A DNA stretch of 64,000 nt from Sycon ciliatum. Lineage: Eukaryota; Porifera; Calcarea; Leucosolenida; Sycettidae. The translations under genes and the position numbers were made by a program. Under the pieces are notes generated by a model. The model searched no databases and was not told where the DNA came from. It worked only from the letters and a program-made list of their open reading frames with translations. Position 1 is the first letter of the stretch, and each line of letters opens with the position of its first letter. Of this stretch, positions 21,541 to 64,000 are shown piece by piece. The stretch covers positions 14,072,154 to 14,136,153 of the forward strand of contig NC_088653.1 in assembly GCF_964019385.1 (NCBI RefSeq). Direction: 5' to 3'.

Positions 21541-23104
21541 TTCGTTCGTCCCGATTTTGCCGGTCCTCGTGCGAGACCGTGCGCATGCGCTGCCTGCACT
21601 GCACTCCGGTACTCCGTGCGGCAGGAAGTCACAGTCCCCGTCCCACTGGATCCATACAAGTACATTTTGGACAGAAGGCTCACTTGCTCATCGTTGTCCT
21701 TAGAGAAAGGCTAAACTACGATTGCTGACAATATACGAGTTACTCGGAGTGGTATACGTGAATCGGACGAGCCATCGTTAGCAGGTGAGTACCATAGCTC
21801 TCCGTTGAATCACCATCCTGCATGTATGTTGTGTTACTATGTTCGCATCTTTCCTGCGGACGCGTCTCTCACACGGTTAGTCAAGCCAGTAATAATGTCC
21901 TCCCCGGATTGGGAAGATTTTTCTTCTCCTTCCCCTTTTTTTTTATAAAAATTCCCCCAGCCGGCAACTGTACTTCTTTTTCGTCTTAGGGGTTAGACAA
22001 GGGGAAGTAGCCATGTAGGGGCGTGGGCCCGCCTTTCGCCACCGGGAGTTACAGCTCTTTTCCTTTGATATGGTGTTAGCATAGAACGTGGCCGTTCACA
22101 ATGATTTTCTTCCACAGAGATCATGGTGTGTGTGGCATGCCTCAGTATAGCTTGTCATCCGCCTCAACTGGCATTTCGTTTTCGTTCCGGAGCTCATCCT
22201 GCCCCTGGTTTGGGCTTGCGTTCACATGCGTATTTGGCCCTCGTGCAACTCAGGTCATTTTGGCGTCCGGGCGATCTTGCCTGTCCTCTCCATAGACCAC
22301 TTTGGCGATACAGTTGACTCGCAGGACAGCCTCAGCTAGCAGGAATTTGCCACCGTTCACCAAAATGTAAAAACATCAGCCTCCAGGGCTGACACATGGT
22401 CGAGTGAACGATCGCGTTGAAACATTACCTCTCCCCATTCCTCTATTGAGCGCATTAACACTGGACCCGGCTGTGTATTCAGTGAGTGCGTTCGATTTTG
22501 CCCGTGAATCGATTCATGAATCCACTCATAAATCGATTCGCGCTATTCACATCACCCCATGTTAATAGGGTGACTTGATTCCGAATTGATTCCAGGGCTC
22601 GTGTATGACGTGGAAGTCGAACGACTTGAATGCACTTGAATCGATTCATGAATCGCTTCAAGTGCGTAATGGAATGCACTCACTAGACTGGAAATCCTTG
22701 ACTACGTCACACGTGTACTAAAACACACGCAGACTATCGGCGGGCAGTGAAGACAATTACACTGCCGAGAGGGATCTAACATCCCCGCAGCCGTATGTGT
22801 ATTGACTGCCTGTGGACTGTGGGTGGATTCATTTGGTACTGTTTGCCAGACCAGTGCTGTGTGCGGCGCGAGGGGCGCCTGTAGGCACCCGCGGATAATG
22901 CTTGTTACTGTACTGTCGCGTATTAAAGCCGGGCATATTCCTGTAGAAGCCGATGTAAGGGCCAGACTTCTATTCACACCAGACTTTCATTCAAACCAGG
23001 TATTTGTATGTGTGTCAACACTAAAACCAGGCTTATGTGCCGACCATGTATCTTGACAATCAGGCGTATTTTCAAAACAGGCTTCTATTCGAGATAGGCT
23101 TTAA

Positions 23105-23716
23105 AGGGGAAGTGTACCCTAAAGTCAAGTGTTCACCAGTTGTAGTCTTCGGGGTGCTGAGTTGAATGGTCTTGGTCCGAGGAAGCTGAGACGCTCCCTT
23201 CCTCCTGTATTCCCAATCGAACTCGCGCAGTTCCACCAAAACTGGGTGACTGCGCCCTACTAGATGGGGATTTGATGCAAAATGTCACTAAAAGCGCCAT
23301 TTCGTTCTTATAAAAGCACGGATGACCGCCATTGGCCCATATGTTGTAGTCTTTTGGACGCTGAGTCGACTGGTTTTGGTCCGAAAAGGCTGCGATGCAG
23401 CGTTCCTCCTTTATTCCCAATCGAACATGGTTGAACAAGCGGTCACGTGCTCCTGCGTACACCAGTCACCTGGTCACCGTGCCTGCAGGGTACAACTTAC
23501 TAGCCTGTTTGACCTTTTTTGGGTGCAGTCCTGTCACTCGAGTTGAACCTTGGTGTGAAAGTTGTCGCCTGCTGGCACGGTGACCAGGTGATTTGGGCAC
23601 CCAGGAGCACGTGACCGCTTGTTCAACCATGTTCGATTGGGAATAAAGGAGGAACGCTGCATCGCAGCCTTTTCGGACCAAAACCAGTCGACCCAGCGTC
23701 CAAAAGACTACAAAAT
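23105..23716. mobile_element. Kolobok-like MITE, right end lost
   Basis: It begins AGGGGAAGTGTACCC immediately after TTAA (23101-23104) and shares long stretches with the element at 2634-3494, such as GACGCTGAGTCGACTGGTTT. It is an internal foldback. The right terminus is missing: sequence passes from ACTACAAAATATGG into copy-B unique order. Confidence 0.75.
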
Positions 23717-23814
23717 ATGGAGGACAGAGAAATTGTTTTTACTCCCGAGTTTCTCGCACTAAGCGATCATCAAAAAACAGTAATGAGAAATCTGGATCAG
23801 TATTGGTTTATATA

Positions 23815-24090
23815 CAGTTGAACATCGATTATCCGCACATCGACTATCCGACCATTCGATTATAACAGTTTTTTTGGGCGCACGTGCCGTAGAGTATGCA
23901 CTGTGCATGTAGTGAGCCATTCAAAAAATACGAAAATTTTGAAAAGTAAAAAGTAATAAGGTCGTGCGGCTAGTAATAACCACTGAAAGTGTGTGAGCGA
24001 CAGTTTTTTCTTATCCGGAACATTTGCCTTATCTGAACACCGCCTGACAGTTGTCTGCCCAGAGGTGGTCGGATAATCGATGTTCAACTG
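23815..24090. mobile_element. Tc1/mariner (pogo-like) MITE
   Basis: The 276-bp element has perfect 21-bp inverted ends beginning CAGTTGAACATCGATTATCC, flanked by TA at 23813-23814 and 24091-24092. TA duplication and CAGTTGA-type ends with a GATTATCCG motif fit pogo/Tigger-like elements. No transposase is present. Copy A has a likely excision scar at the same site. Confidence 0.9.
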
Positions 24091-24923
24091 TACTCACAAA
24101 GCAAAGAGTAAATAGCTGCAGCATGGCGCAAATCTAAAAGTTGTGAATGGCGGCAGTGCAAAGCGTGAATGACTGCATCATGAGGCTCGTGGCGACACTT
24201 TGACACAAGCTCACTCCTTTTGTTGAGAGAGCGGTGCTTGGGTGCTTGCGCGATTGCCAATTTTTCCGCCAGGCACAGGTTGCACCTTTTGCTTTTGTTG
24301 CTGTAGGCCGCTGCTCTGCGGTGTACCACCCATTGAATGCTGCATGCCTTCCCTTCATCCTTCTTGGCCCAAATGTACTACGATAGGCGGGTGTCCTTCT
24401 CGTGTTGTCTGTGGCAGAAAAATGGTTTGGTGGTTAGAGTAGCGTTTTTTCTGTGTCCTCCTATTGTTTGAACCAGCTATACCTCTCAGTATTGAGCACT
24501 CTCTTGGATAGCTTGGAACCTCTCTGTTTTATAAGTGGTGCTCTTCAGGCACAATCTTCCTCAGCCTACTCAAGCTCAACTGGTGTGGGGTGAATTCCCC
24601 GAAACACTGTGTATAGAGCAGGGAGTGGTGCTTTCTTGCAGGTTTGCCGAGTACACGGTTCGATGCACTTCTCGTGTGATCTTGATGGCAGTCGTGAGTC
24701 AGTCAAGTGCGAATAGATGACTTGTACAAAGATCCGAGCCGTGAGTGAGACGGGGCAAGTCTCACTACTAAAGCACTATACTAGCTACCTCAGTGCACCC
24801 TGTGTACCCAGGCTTCACTGTGGGCACCCTGCACTGTCTGTAGTGCACTTTTTTTTGTCAGCATGACTGAACGGTGCACGGCATGTACATGTACATGTAC
24901 TATACATGACTGTACAAGTACTT

Positions 24924-25442
24924 AAGGCTGCGTTTACACGGAGATGAAACGAAACGAAACGGAATGAAACGAAACGAAAACGGGCTAGCCTCGGATCGTT
25001 TTCAAACCGTTTACACGAGTACGGCAAATCGTTTTGAACCGTTTAAACGAAAACGGAAAACGGCCTATCAGGCTGGAGTTAGCACGTGCTGGCTTTGCGC
25101 AAGGGCGGGAAGTAGCACGTTAGTTGGAGTTGGTACGTGCTGGTGGTCGCAAAGGTCAGGTATTTCCTGCGAAATATAGTCCCGCGCGGAATGGTTTCCA
25201 TGACCGCGCTCCGTTTCCAATCGTTTTCACTGTTTTCACCGTTTACACGATAACGAAAACGTTTTGAAAACGTTTCAAAACACTTTGAAGTGCGTTTCCA
25301 TTTCGTTCCATTTAGGTATCGTTTTCGGGCGTTGTCGTGCAAACGATAGTAGTAAACGCAACGATTTCGTTCCGTTTAGGTCCTACTTCGTTGTCGTGTA
25401 AACGCAAATCGTTTTCAATCATTGTCGTGTAAATGCAGCCTT
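24924..25442. mobile_element. TIR element with GGCTGCGTTTACACG ends (copy B)
   Basis: Orthologous to 17092-17595 within the duplication. It has one extra GGAATGAAACGAAACG unit near its left end. Confidence 0.75.
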
Positions 25443-25879
25443 ACTGTCTTCACTTCAGCAGCTCATGAGTCACTGTAACCCTCGTCTTATTTTTTGGTGA
25501 GACACTTAGTGATATTATTTTTTTTTTTAACTGTCTTACCAAAAAGCAGCAAGCGTAAAAGCACCCTCTGTGCAACCAATAATATGCCATCGGAAAGCAG
25601 CAAGTGCTGTAGGATAAGCATGAGGCTCCCAAGAAGACGTCAAGTGTCATGCTACACACGGAAGCCACGATCACAAAGCACTATTAAACATGATTATTTA
25701 CATGTCGGCAAGCAACTCAGTCGAAAATTCAAGCAAGTTGCACAATCATCCTCCTCGCCGCTATCGTCGCCGGAGGAAGAGCTCAAAACGTACGATCCGG
25801 ACAGCTGCTGCACGGGTCGTTTCATAGCTTGTTCCACTTCTCCTCGTCTCGAATCACGCTCAAAGGCAGTGCGTGCCTG

Positions 25880-26472
25880 TCACCTCCCCATCCGAAGCTG
25901 AGTGAGACTACCCGCATGTTGACTGTAAGTGTTAACCCCGTTCGTCGCAATACTGCGTCTTTGTTTGAGACAAAAAGGCCCACGCCATATCAGTGTCCTT
26001 TTTTCAAATCGCCTCTTGCGCTTGTCGTACTTGCTGACCAGCACCCGTACGCACGCGAGCCGCTGGTGCTTCAAGATCTACATGCAGCGCAGTGATAGCT
26101 TCCGCTTGATGTAGCACCTGTGCGTACTGCACCTACATCGCCGTGCACCAGGCTTTTCGGCTACTTTCCTGAAAGTCCTTTGCACGAGTGTTTCTTTCAG
26201 GACTTGGTGTTTTCTTTGGTAAGCTCCTTTGCCCTGTCCTCTGTGAGCTTCACAGTGTGTCCGCCGGATTGGTCTCACTTACTGGAGATATCGACATGAG
26301 CTGCAGTTTCTTCGTCAGCGATTTGCTGGTGATAGCCCTTCACTAGGCGCTGTACTGTGCAAGCACTGAAATTCAAGCTCGCGAAGCGCTTTTTCAGCTT
26401 TTCTATACCTCCCCGGGGTAAACAATCCTTGCCATCAGACAGCTGGAAGTAGACAGAAACTGTATTCTCCAT
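25880..26472 (-). pseudogene. Tc1/mariner-type transposase relic
   Basis: Minus-strand fragments read, in order: a 65-codon N-terminal frame with KKRFASLNFSACTVQRLVKG (helix-turn-helix-like), a segment GGHTVKLTEDRAKELTKENT after an in-frame stop, and in another frame VRVLVSKYDKRKRRFEK then WRGPFCLKQRR. The layout (HTH, linker ending in a LT-E-D block, then the R-x-x-F-V-L-S-K-D-K-R region and the E-K-W-F-like position) resembles the long-linker Tc1/mariner transposases found in fungi and animals. At least two stops and one frameshift are present and the DDE/D residues are not intact. Recognition is by pattern only. Confidence 0.45.
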
Positions 26473-26640
26473 CGCTCTGAAATGCGAACATCCTGACCTA
26501 TTTTACGGACTCGAGCGGAGGTTGCAGTGTTTTCTTGCGCTGACGGAAGTGTGCGTCTGCGGCAGCTCCGTCAAAAAGACTCAAATGAATACCAAAAAAC
26601 CAAGTGAGAAGATAATTGCCAATTTTAACTTGGCGGACCA

Positions 26641-26886
26641 AGTACGACCGGTACATACTCACTATTCGTATTTCCCGCTCGTTCCCCTTGGCAATGAGAG
26701 CCACCCACATATAGAAGAGCGCATGCTCCAGTGGGTCTCTAGTTCTGTTCTGTGCTGTCTTGAGTTGTCGTTGTCCTGTTCTCCTTTTCATTCCTGTCTA
26801 CACTTTGTCCAAATACTTTCCATACTCAATACTATAAAACCCCTGTGTTCTGGTGTGAGGGGACTTCATTTAGCTGGGAGCTAACA
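26641..26886 (+). repeat. Diverged LTR remnant of the Gypsy-1 family, plus orientation
   Basis: It aligns with the reverse complement of the LTRs at 28988-29244 and 35838-36094, sharing ACTCACTATTCGTATTTCCC, GAAGAGCGCATGCTCC and ATAAAACCCCTGTGTT and ending GCTAACA. The next bases (GTGGCAG, 26887-26893) match part of the family's primer binding site, so this is a decayed 5' LTR rather than a pure solo LTR. A TATAAAA box lies at 26833-26839. It ends 216 bp upstream of the lectin-like gene's ATG, in the same orientation. Confidence 0.8.
26833..26839 (+). promoter_or_regulatory. LTR TATA box
   Basis: TATAAAA sits in the LTR remnant at the position equivalent to TATAAAA in both Gypsy-1 LTRs (complement at 29037-29043 and 35887-35893). 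It faces the ATG at 27103. Whether it is used is unknown. Confidence 0.4.
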
Positions 26887-27102
26887 GTGGCAGTATCCAC
26901 CCATATCATGGTGTGAGAACCATCAAAGCCCCCAGTCACTGAATGTCAGTAAATGAGTGAATGCCAATAGTTAAACTGGCTGTTTTTTTCTCTGGCTCGC
27001 TGTGTGCTCTCTTATTGGTTGTTATTGTCTGTTTACGTGAGAATCCACCCGTGCATATGCGTTGTGTGTTGTTGTCCTTTGATTTGCAGGTTGTGCAGTG
27101 AC

Positions 27103-59650
<32,548 letters not shown>

Positions 59651-60145
59651 ATACAAATACAAGTCTCTGTTGTGATTTTATTGTTGGAAGGTAGAGGTTA
59701 CGAGAATGAGGTGATGCTCGTGTCAACAAAACTGCTAACGGACGCATTGTATACAGCTGAAGTCGGCAGTCGCCATGTTTGGGCTCAATGCATTATATTT
59801 CTTTGCCGGGGTATCCCTAAAAGATATACGTATAGGGAGCTAAAGATGAATGTATGTGCTAAGTTCCTGGCCAAATGAATTTGGTGATATGATTCGGGAG
59901 TGTGTTAACGGGGCCGGCACCAAGGACAGAACATTGTATTCAGCTTGAGTGTCCAGAACGGGCAACAGGGTAAATGTTGTCTTGGCCTTTAGTGATTATC
60001 TGTTTGAGCTCAGCCCTGGCGAAGGTAGAGCATCTATTAGAAAGGGTGGGGCTGGAGAAACAAAGACTCTACACTTACAGTGCATTCATTGGAAACTGGC
60101 ACTCTAACTTGTTTTTGGTGGCTCCCGCACTTACATGTACATGTA

Positions 60146-60258
60146 GTTGTAGATATCGTGAAAACAACGGTGCATCCTGCATTGTGTTGTAGATATCGTG
60201 AAAACAATGGTGCATCCTGCATTGTGTTGTATTATATCGTCAAAACAACAGTACATCG
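60146..60258 (+). repeat. 40-bp tandem repeat, about three copies
   Basis: Units start at 60146, 60186 and 60226 and contain GATATCGTGAAAACAACGGT and GCATCCTGCATTGT. The last is diverged. Confidence 0.9.
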
Positions 60259-60374
60259 GTACAGCGCCTGCTCATTTAGTTTTCAGTTTGTCCTAGTCTC
60301 TGTCTCCTTATTCTTTTCGAGCTGGTTACGTGAACAAAGTAAAAAAATTCTGCATTGTGTGACCCATGCAGGTA

Positions 60375-60562
60375 CAGTCAACTTGGCTTATAACGACACT
60401 CGGCGGGGCATCAGAAAAGTGTCCTTATTCGCGAAGTGTCGTTATACCCGAAGTGTCATTATATGTGTCACAGTTGGATGGGACTTTGCTCTGGGCATGA
60501 AAATTATGTCGTTATTCGCGAATTGTCGTTATATCCGCAGTCGTTATTAGCGAAGTTGACTG
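60375..60562. mobile_element. TA-flanked Tc1/mariner-like MITE
   Basis: 188 bp with ends CAGTCAACTT and AAGTTGACTG between TA at 60373-60374 and 60563-60564. The interior repeats GTCGTTATA and CGAAGTGTC motifs. Confidence 0.88.
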
Positions 60563-61010
60563 TAGTCCTTGCCACATTTTTAAAAGGAAATAGAAGTTCA
60601 GCCAGGTTTTAGATAATTAGGACAGGCATGCTATGACAAAATGTATGGAGAAGCAAATCCCAAACCCAGATGTTTTAGATTTTAAAGTGGGGTTTTGATA
60701 CTCAATTCGGCCCAAATCGGACTTTCAAAAGCCAGCGGGACTGTTTCCAACAAATGGGCTGTAGTATAACAACATCTGTTGTCGCAAATTAGGTGATACG
60801 TGTCAAGCGAGTAAGATGTTTCAACACAGCACAAAAATCCTTCTATAATCACTGTGCGTGAACTCAATGAGACACGCAAGGAGTGTGCCGATAGTGCAGT
60901 ATGGAGTAGATGCCAGATGGGTTACTCACACGACGACTGCATCTGTCCTGCGCTGCACTATCCGTCAGCACTAAAATGGGATGTACAACGAGTGAGCCCT
61001 TGTTGCAGTA

Positions 61011-61426
61011 CAGTAAGATCGGGCGCCGAAGAACGCAGGGGCTCGAGCGCAGCCTAGGAAAGTTCTTAAATATTTGATTCTAGCCAGACCGTTCTTATTC
61101 ACACGCGCACGGCGAGTCGAGTGACGTCATGACGTTTGTCATGTACATGTACATGTACATGTACATGTACATGTACATGTAGTGCAATGTAGTACTTCTA
61201 AACTAGTGGGTGTCGTAAATGGGAATGACTGTACATGTAGCAGTTACTGTTTACACGTGTACATGACATGTACTCACCTCCCATACATGTACAATGTAGA
61301 TCTACGTACAATGTAGATCTAGTGTTCTTAAATCTGATAATTCTAGCCTGGACTGTTCTTAAATTTTGCCGGTTTTCCAGCCTGGGTGTTCTTCGGCGAG
61401 GTGTTCTTCGGCGCCCGATCTTACTG
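61011..61426. mobile_element. Foldback element with 24-bp perfect TIRs
   Basis: Ends CAGTAAGATCGGGCGCCGAA and its complement (61403-61426). Subterminal GTTCTTAAAT motifs are also inverted. It encloses (TACATG)n at about 61140-61181. Direct repeats of about 57 bp (near 60902-60960 and 61447-61503) lie outside. Superfamily unknown. Confidence 0.75.
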
Positions 61427-61429
61427 CTG

Positions 61430-62500
61430 GCTGGCGAGGGAGTGCACGGAGTAGTTGCTAGATGGGTCACTCGTAAGAGGACTGTATCTGTGGTGCACTG
61501 CAAAATCCGGCGATCACTTCAATGCTGACGGCCCTTTGATTTTAATACCATAACGCCTTGTTTTACACCCTTCGAGTATCAGGCCCGCGCGAACCATCTC
61601 TTGTTTCTTGCTTGTTTCAAGAGTCTACAAAATATTTTCTTTTCCAGTCATTCAAAACCTCAACCTTCTTTGGCGAGGTCTCTGATGACCGAAACAGCTG
61701 CCAGAAGGAATTAATGAGCGTTAGCATGCTAACGCGAGTTAGCAGCCAGCCCAGCGAGCTGGCCCAACCTGCATGCATGCGCAAGTCACGTGGGCATGCG
61801 CCCTTCAAAATCCTGTACAAAGTCTCTTGCATGCCATTGCGGTTTGGACTTTCGAGCGTGCAACTTGCGGAACATGTGTTCCCAAACAATTTCCTTTCTT
61901 TTAGACTTTCAAGCTTGCATTCTCATATCTCTACGCTTCAAATTCAGACTTCAATGACGCCTGTTGGTGCCTGAAACAATGTCGTTGTTTACAGTGGAAC
62001 GTCGACTGTGGATTTTTAGCTTGCGCCATCATCAGGTTTCCTGATATGAAGTACCTCCACGCGATCTCAGCGACCCTTGTTTGTGCCTTGAAACAATGTC
62101 GTCGTCATGCACCGGCGTCCAGCCTCTCCGGACCTCCTCGCTCTACCTGGCTCTGCAGCTCGCTGCCAGCAGGCCGGACCCTACTGGGAGGCCGGTGCAG
62201 TGACGACTGCCATATGCGCATTTTTGATATATTTTTTTACTATGTTCACATACACAGAGGCAATATGCTTTGGTTCTGCTATGACCGCTGCGGGTTTTTT
62301 GACGCTTGATTGCAGGAGTTTGTGTGCGCTTAGATTTGTCATACGAACGCAGATGCCTGTGCATGCGTGTGGACATGTGTCTATAGGTGTGTGTATATGC
62401 GTGTGTGCGTGTGTTTGTGCGTGTGCGAGCTTGGGTATTGTGGGTGGGTGGGTGTCTGTGTGTGTGTGCGCCCGTGTGCAAGTTAGGGTGTTGTGGTTGG
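61430..62500. other. Stretch without a recognisable gene
   Basis: Open frames at 61558-61974 and 62046-62309 lack any recognised domain or splice support. Confidence 0.35.

Positions 62501-62502
<2 letters not shown>

Positions 62503-62572
<70 letters not shown>
62503..62572. repeat. (GT)n microsatellite
   Basis: About 70 bp of GT, with TG-rich imperfect sequence on both sides from 62380 to 62660. Confidence 0.97.
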
Positions 62573-62574
<2 letters not shown>

Positions 62575-62984
62575 TAGTGTGTGCGTGTATGTGTGCATGT
62601 GTGTGGGTGTTACTATGTGTGTGCGTGTTAGTATTAATTTTGTGTGTGTGGTGTGTGAGCGAGATTAAGCGCGTACTTGTTAGTGCTAGACCTGCACCTA
62701 CTGCATCTACCTCTGAAATAGCCTGTCCCTGTATACATTCACGCGATTACTCCTCTCGCTATCGTATTATCACACCTCTCTCCACTTAGATATACCAGCG
62801 CTGCCTCCTATTCCATTATCGTTGTCCGATGATTCGTTCAGCCATGAAACTCTGAGTCACAACGGAATTAATTTGCCTAGGTTTTCATTGTGTGCCTTTG
62901 TATGTTCACATACCCAACTCATAAATAATACAGAAAGACAATGATACTGAGACAAGGACAAACGTGACAACTACTGAGAAGGGG

Positions 62985-63580
62985 CTGCACCGAGATGCAG
63001 CAGTGATGGTGGGGCATTGATGGCTCTCCCTACCTGAGGTCTCGGCATCACGGCCAGAAACATGCACCAAAAACAAAAGATAGAGCTGTAAGGGTCAGCA
63101 AGAAATAAAAAAGAAAGCAAGGGCACACAACAGCTAGTACTAGTGTGCAGCGCATTCGTAGCAATGGGAGTCGTTGACGGGGGCACTAGAATGTAGGTGG
63201 GTCGACAGGCAGAATGTCCGTGGACCATCGCCAATCCTGTCGGCGGAGGTATTCGTTGACGTTGCACTTAAACTTTTGAAGATTTTTGTGAGTTGGGGCG
63301 GAGTCTAGAAAAGCTGGCGGCAGGGAATTCCACAGCTGGATTGCACAATGTGGGAAGCTGCGGAGAATGGTGTCTGGTGCTTGACGCGGTAGGGGATTTA
63401 GTAACTGTGGACGGCGGCCATGCGGAGATCGTTTCGAGTGCGAATGGCGTCACGGGGCTCAAGCCTTGGTGGGAGGACTGCTAGCAATTGAGGCGGACCG
63501 GTGATGAAATGCAGTTTGTAAGTGTATGCAGCACCAACAACAGGTGAACCTGACTGTCCTATACGGGCCCTCCTCGATCG
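62985..63580 (-). pseudogene. LINE C-terminal fragment (LINE-F)
   Basis: Minus strand: YKLHFITGPPQLLAVLPPRL then IRTRNDLRMAA, a stop, YRVKHQTPFSAASHIVQ, a frameshift, then IQLWNSLPPAFLDSAPTHKN and NVNEYLRRQDWRW before a stop near 63188. The R-x-R-N-D-L-R and L-W-N-S-L-P blocks mark the end of CR1-type LINE polymerases. A 3' UTR runs to about 62985. It is dead. Confidence 0.65.
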
Positions 63581-63899
63581 TGTCCTGAGAGGTGAGTTCG
63601 TTGACTTCGATTTCTTGCTGCCCGATACAGTTGCAGTCAGTGCAGCTCCGGCGACGTTCCAACTTCGTAGCCCCTCATATGTTGCTCTTTTGGCGCACTA
63701 GTATTTATTGGAATCCAAACCCAGAACTGTGCTTCGTATGCTGCATAACGGTAGCACTTGAGTTGAGACCTGGACAGTGTTTATTAATGGTCTGTGTTCC
63801 ATTGTTGCTCACCGTGTTTCACAAGTGCCTGTCGACGTATTAGGCCACGATAGTCACGGCCAATCCCCAGTTCTTGCCAGCAAGAAACTGGACGTGATC

Positions 63900-64000
63900 A
63901 ATATTCAATCTGCGGACAACTGTTTTGTCCTTGGTGGACTCATCAGCGCAGCACAGAGGAACCTGATAGCAATGAAAAATAAAAAATCTCCAAAGCCAGG
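63900..64000 (+). repeat. SINE core-like segment at the window edge
   Basis: CGGACAACTGTTTTGTCCTT, then ACTCATCAGCGCAGCACAGA and AGCAATGAA parallel the repeats at 42855 and 43108. It is cut by the window end. Confidence 0.5.

Larger units (their letters stand above)
19980..25664 (+). repeat. Segmental duplication, copy B
   Basis: This is the partner of 12236-17811. B-specific additions are the inverted palindrome arm (20227-20600), a P-family repeat plus unique DNA (20700-21535), a Kolobok-like element (23105-23716) and a TA-flanked MITE (23815-24090). B lacks the LINE fragment, the hAT MITE and two internal segments of A. Copy-specific indels show that the duplication predates several transposition events. 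Confidence 0.85.

Noticed and set aside
62107-62670. Cys-Val-rich and Thr-His-rich frames
   Set aside because: They are artefacts of the (GT)n microsatellite.

Overview
The window looks like repeat-dense intergenic and intronic DNA from a metazoan, most likely a marine invertebrate. The reasons are the mix of CR1/L2/jockey-type LINEs, Ty3/Gypsy elements, tRNA-derived SINEs ending in (TTA)n, many TIR-bounded MITEs, long (CA)n/(GT)n/(TACATG)n tracts and GT-AG split exons. No operons, bacterial promoters, rRNA or CRISPR were seen. The species cannot be fixed from the sequence.

Layout. 1-7 kb: foldback repeats, two decayed LINEs (one split by a TTAA-flanked MITE and by a SINE), then a palindromic SINE and a SINE with a tRNA-like head. 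7-12 kb: mostly featureless, with two TIR elements. 12-26 kb: a roughly 5.5 kb segment present twice in direct orientation (about 12.24-17.81 and 19.98-25.66 kb). The two copies differ by transposon insertions, so each acts as an empty-site control for the other. Around them lie a large palindrome, a DDE_Tnp_4-like transposase relic and a Tc1/mariner-like relic.

27-60 kb: the only convincing host gene, on the + strand. It has a signal-peptide exon (27103-27166), two exons (49008-49391, 59196-59537) encoding divergent C-type-lectin-like modules, and a short end exon (59598-59650). All splice junctions are phase 1. Its 21.8 kb first intron holds a Gypsy element on the minus strand (28988-36094, 4-bp TSD, 257-bp LTRs), a second Gypsy on the plus strand (36370-42258, 4-bp TSD), a 2.1 kb non-autonomous LTR element with apparently identical LTRs nested in that second Gypsy (37237-39347), and a LINE with two intact overlapping ORFs (43471-47405). 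Intron 2 holds a SWIM-domain gene relic, hAT and TA-flanked MITEs, a 354-bp (CA)n tract and a 5'-truncated LINE.

60-64 kb: MITEs, minisatellites, (GT)n and a minus-strand LINE tail.

Functionally, the coding content is mostly selfish DNA. The intact LINE could in principle supply reverse transcriptase and endonuclease to SINEs, and the nested LTR element depends on another element for its proteins. The lectin-like gene would make a secreted or membrane-anchored protein, depending on whether its 60-bp, in-frame last intron is removed. All family calls come from reading motifs by eye; none was tested by database search.
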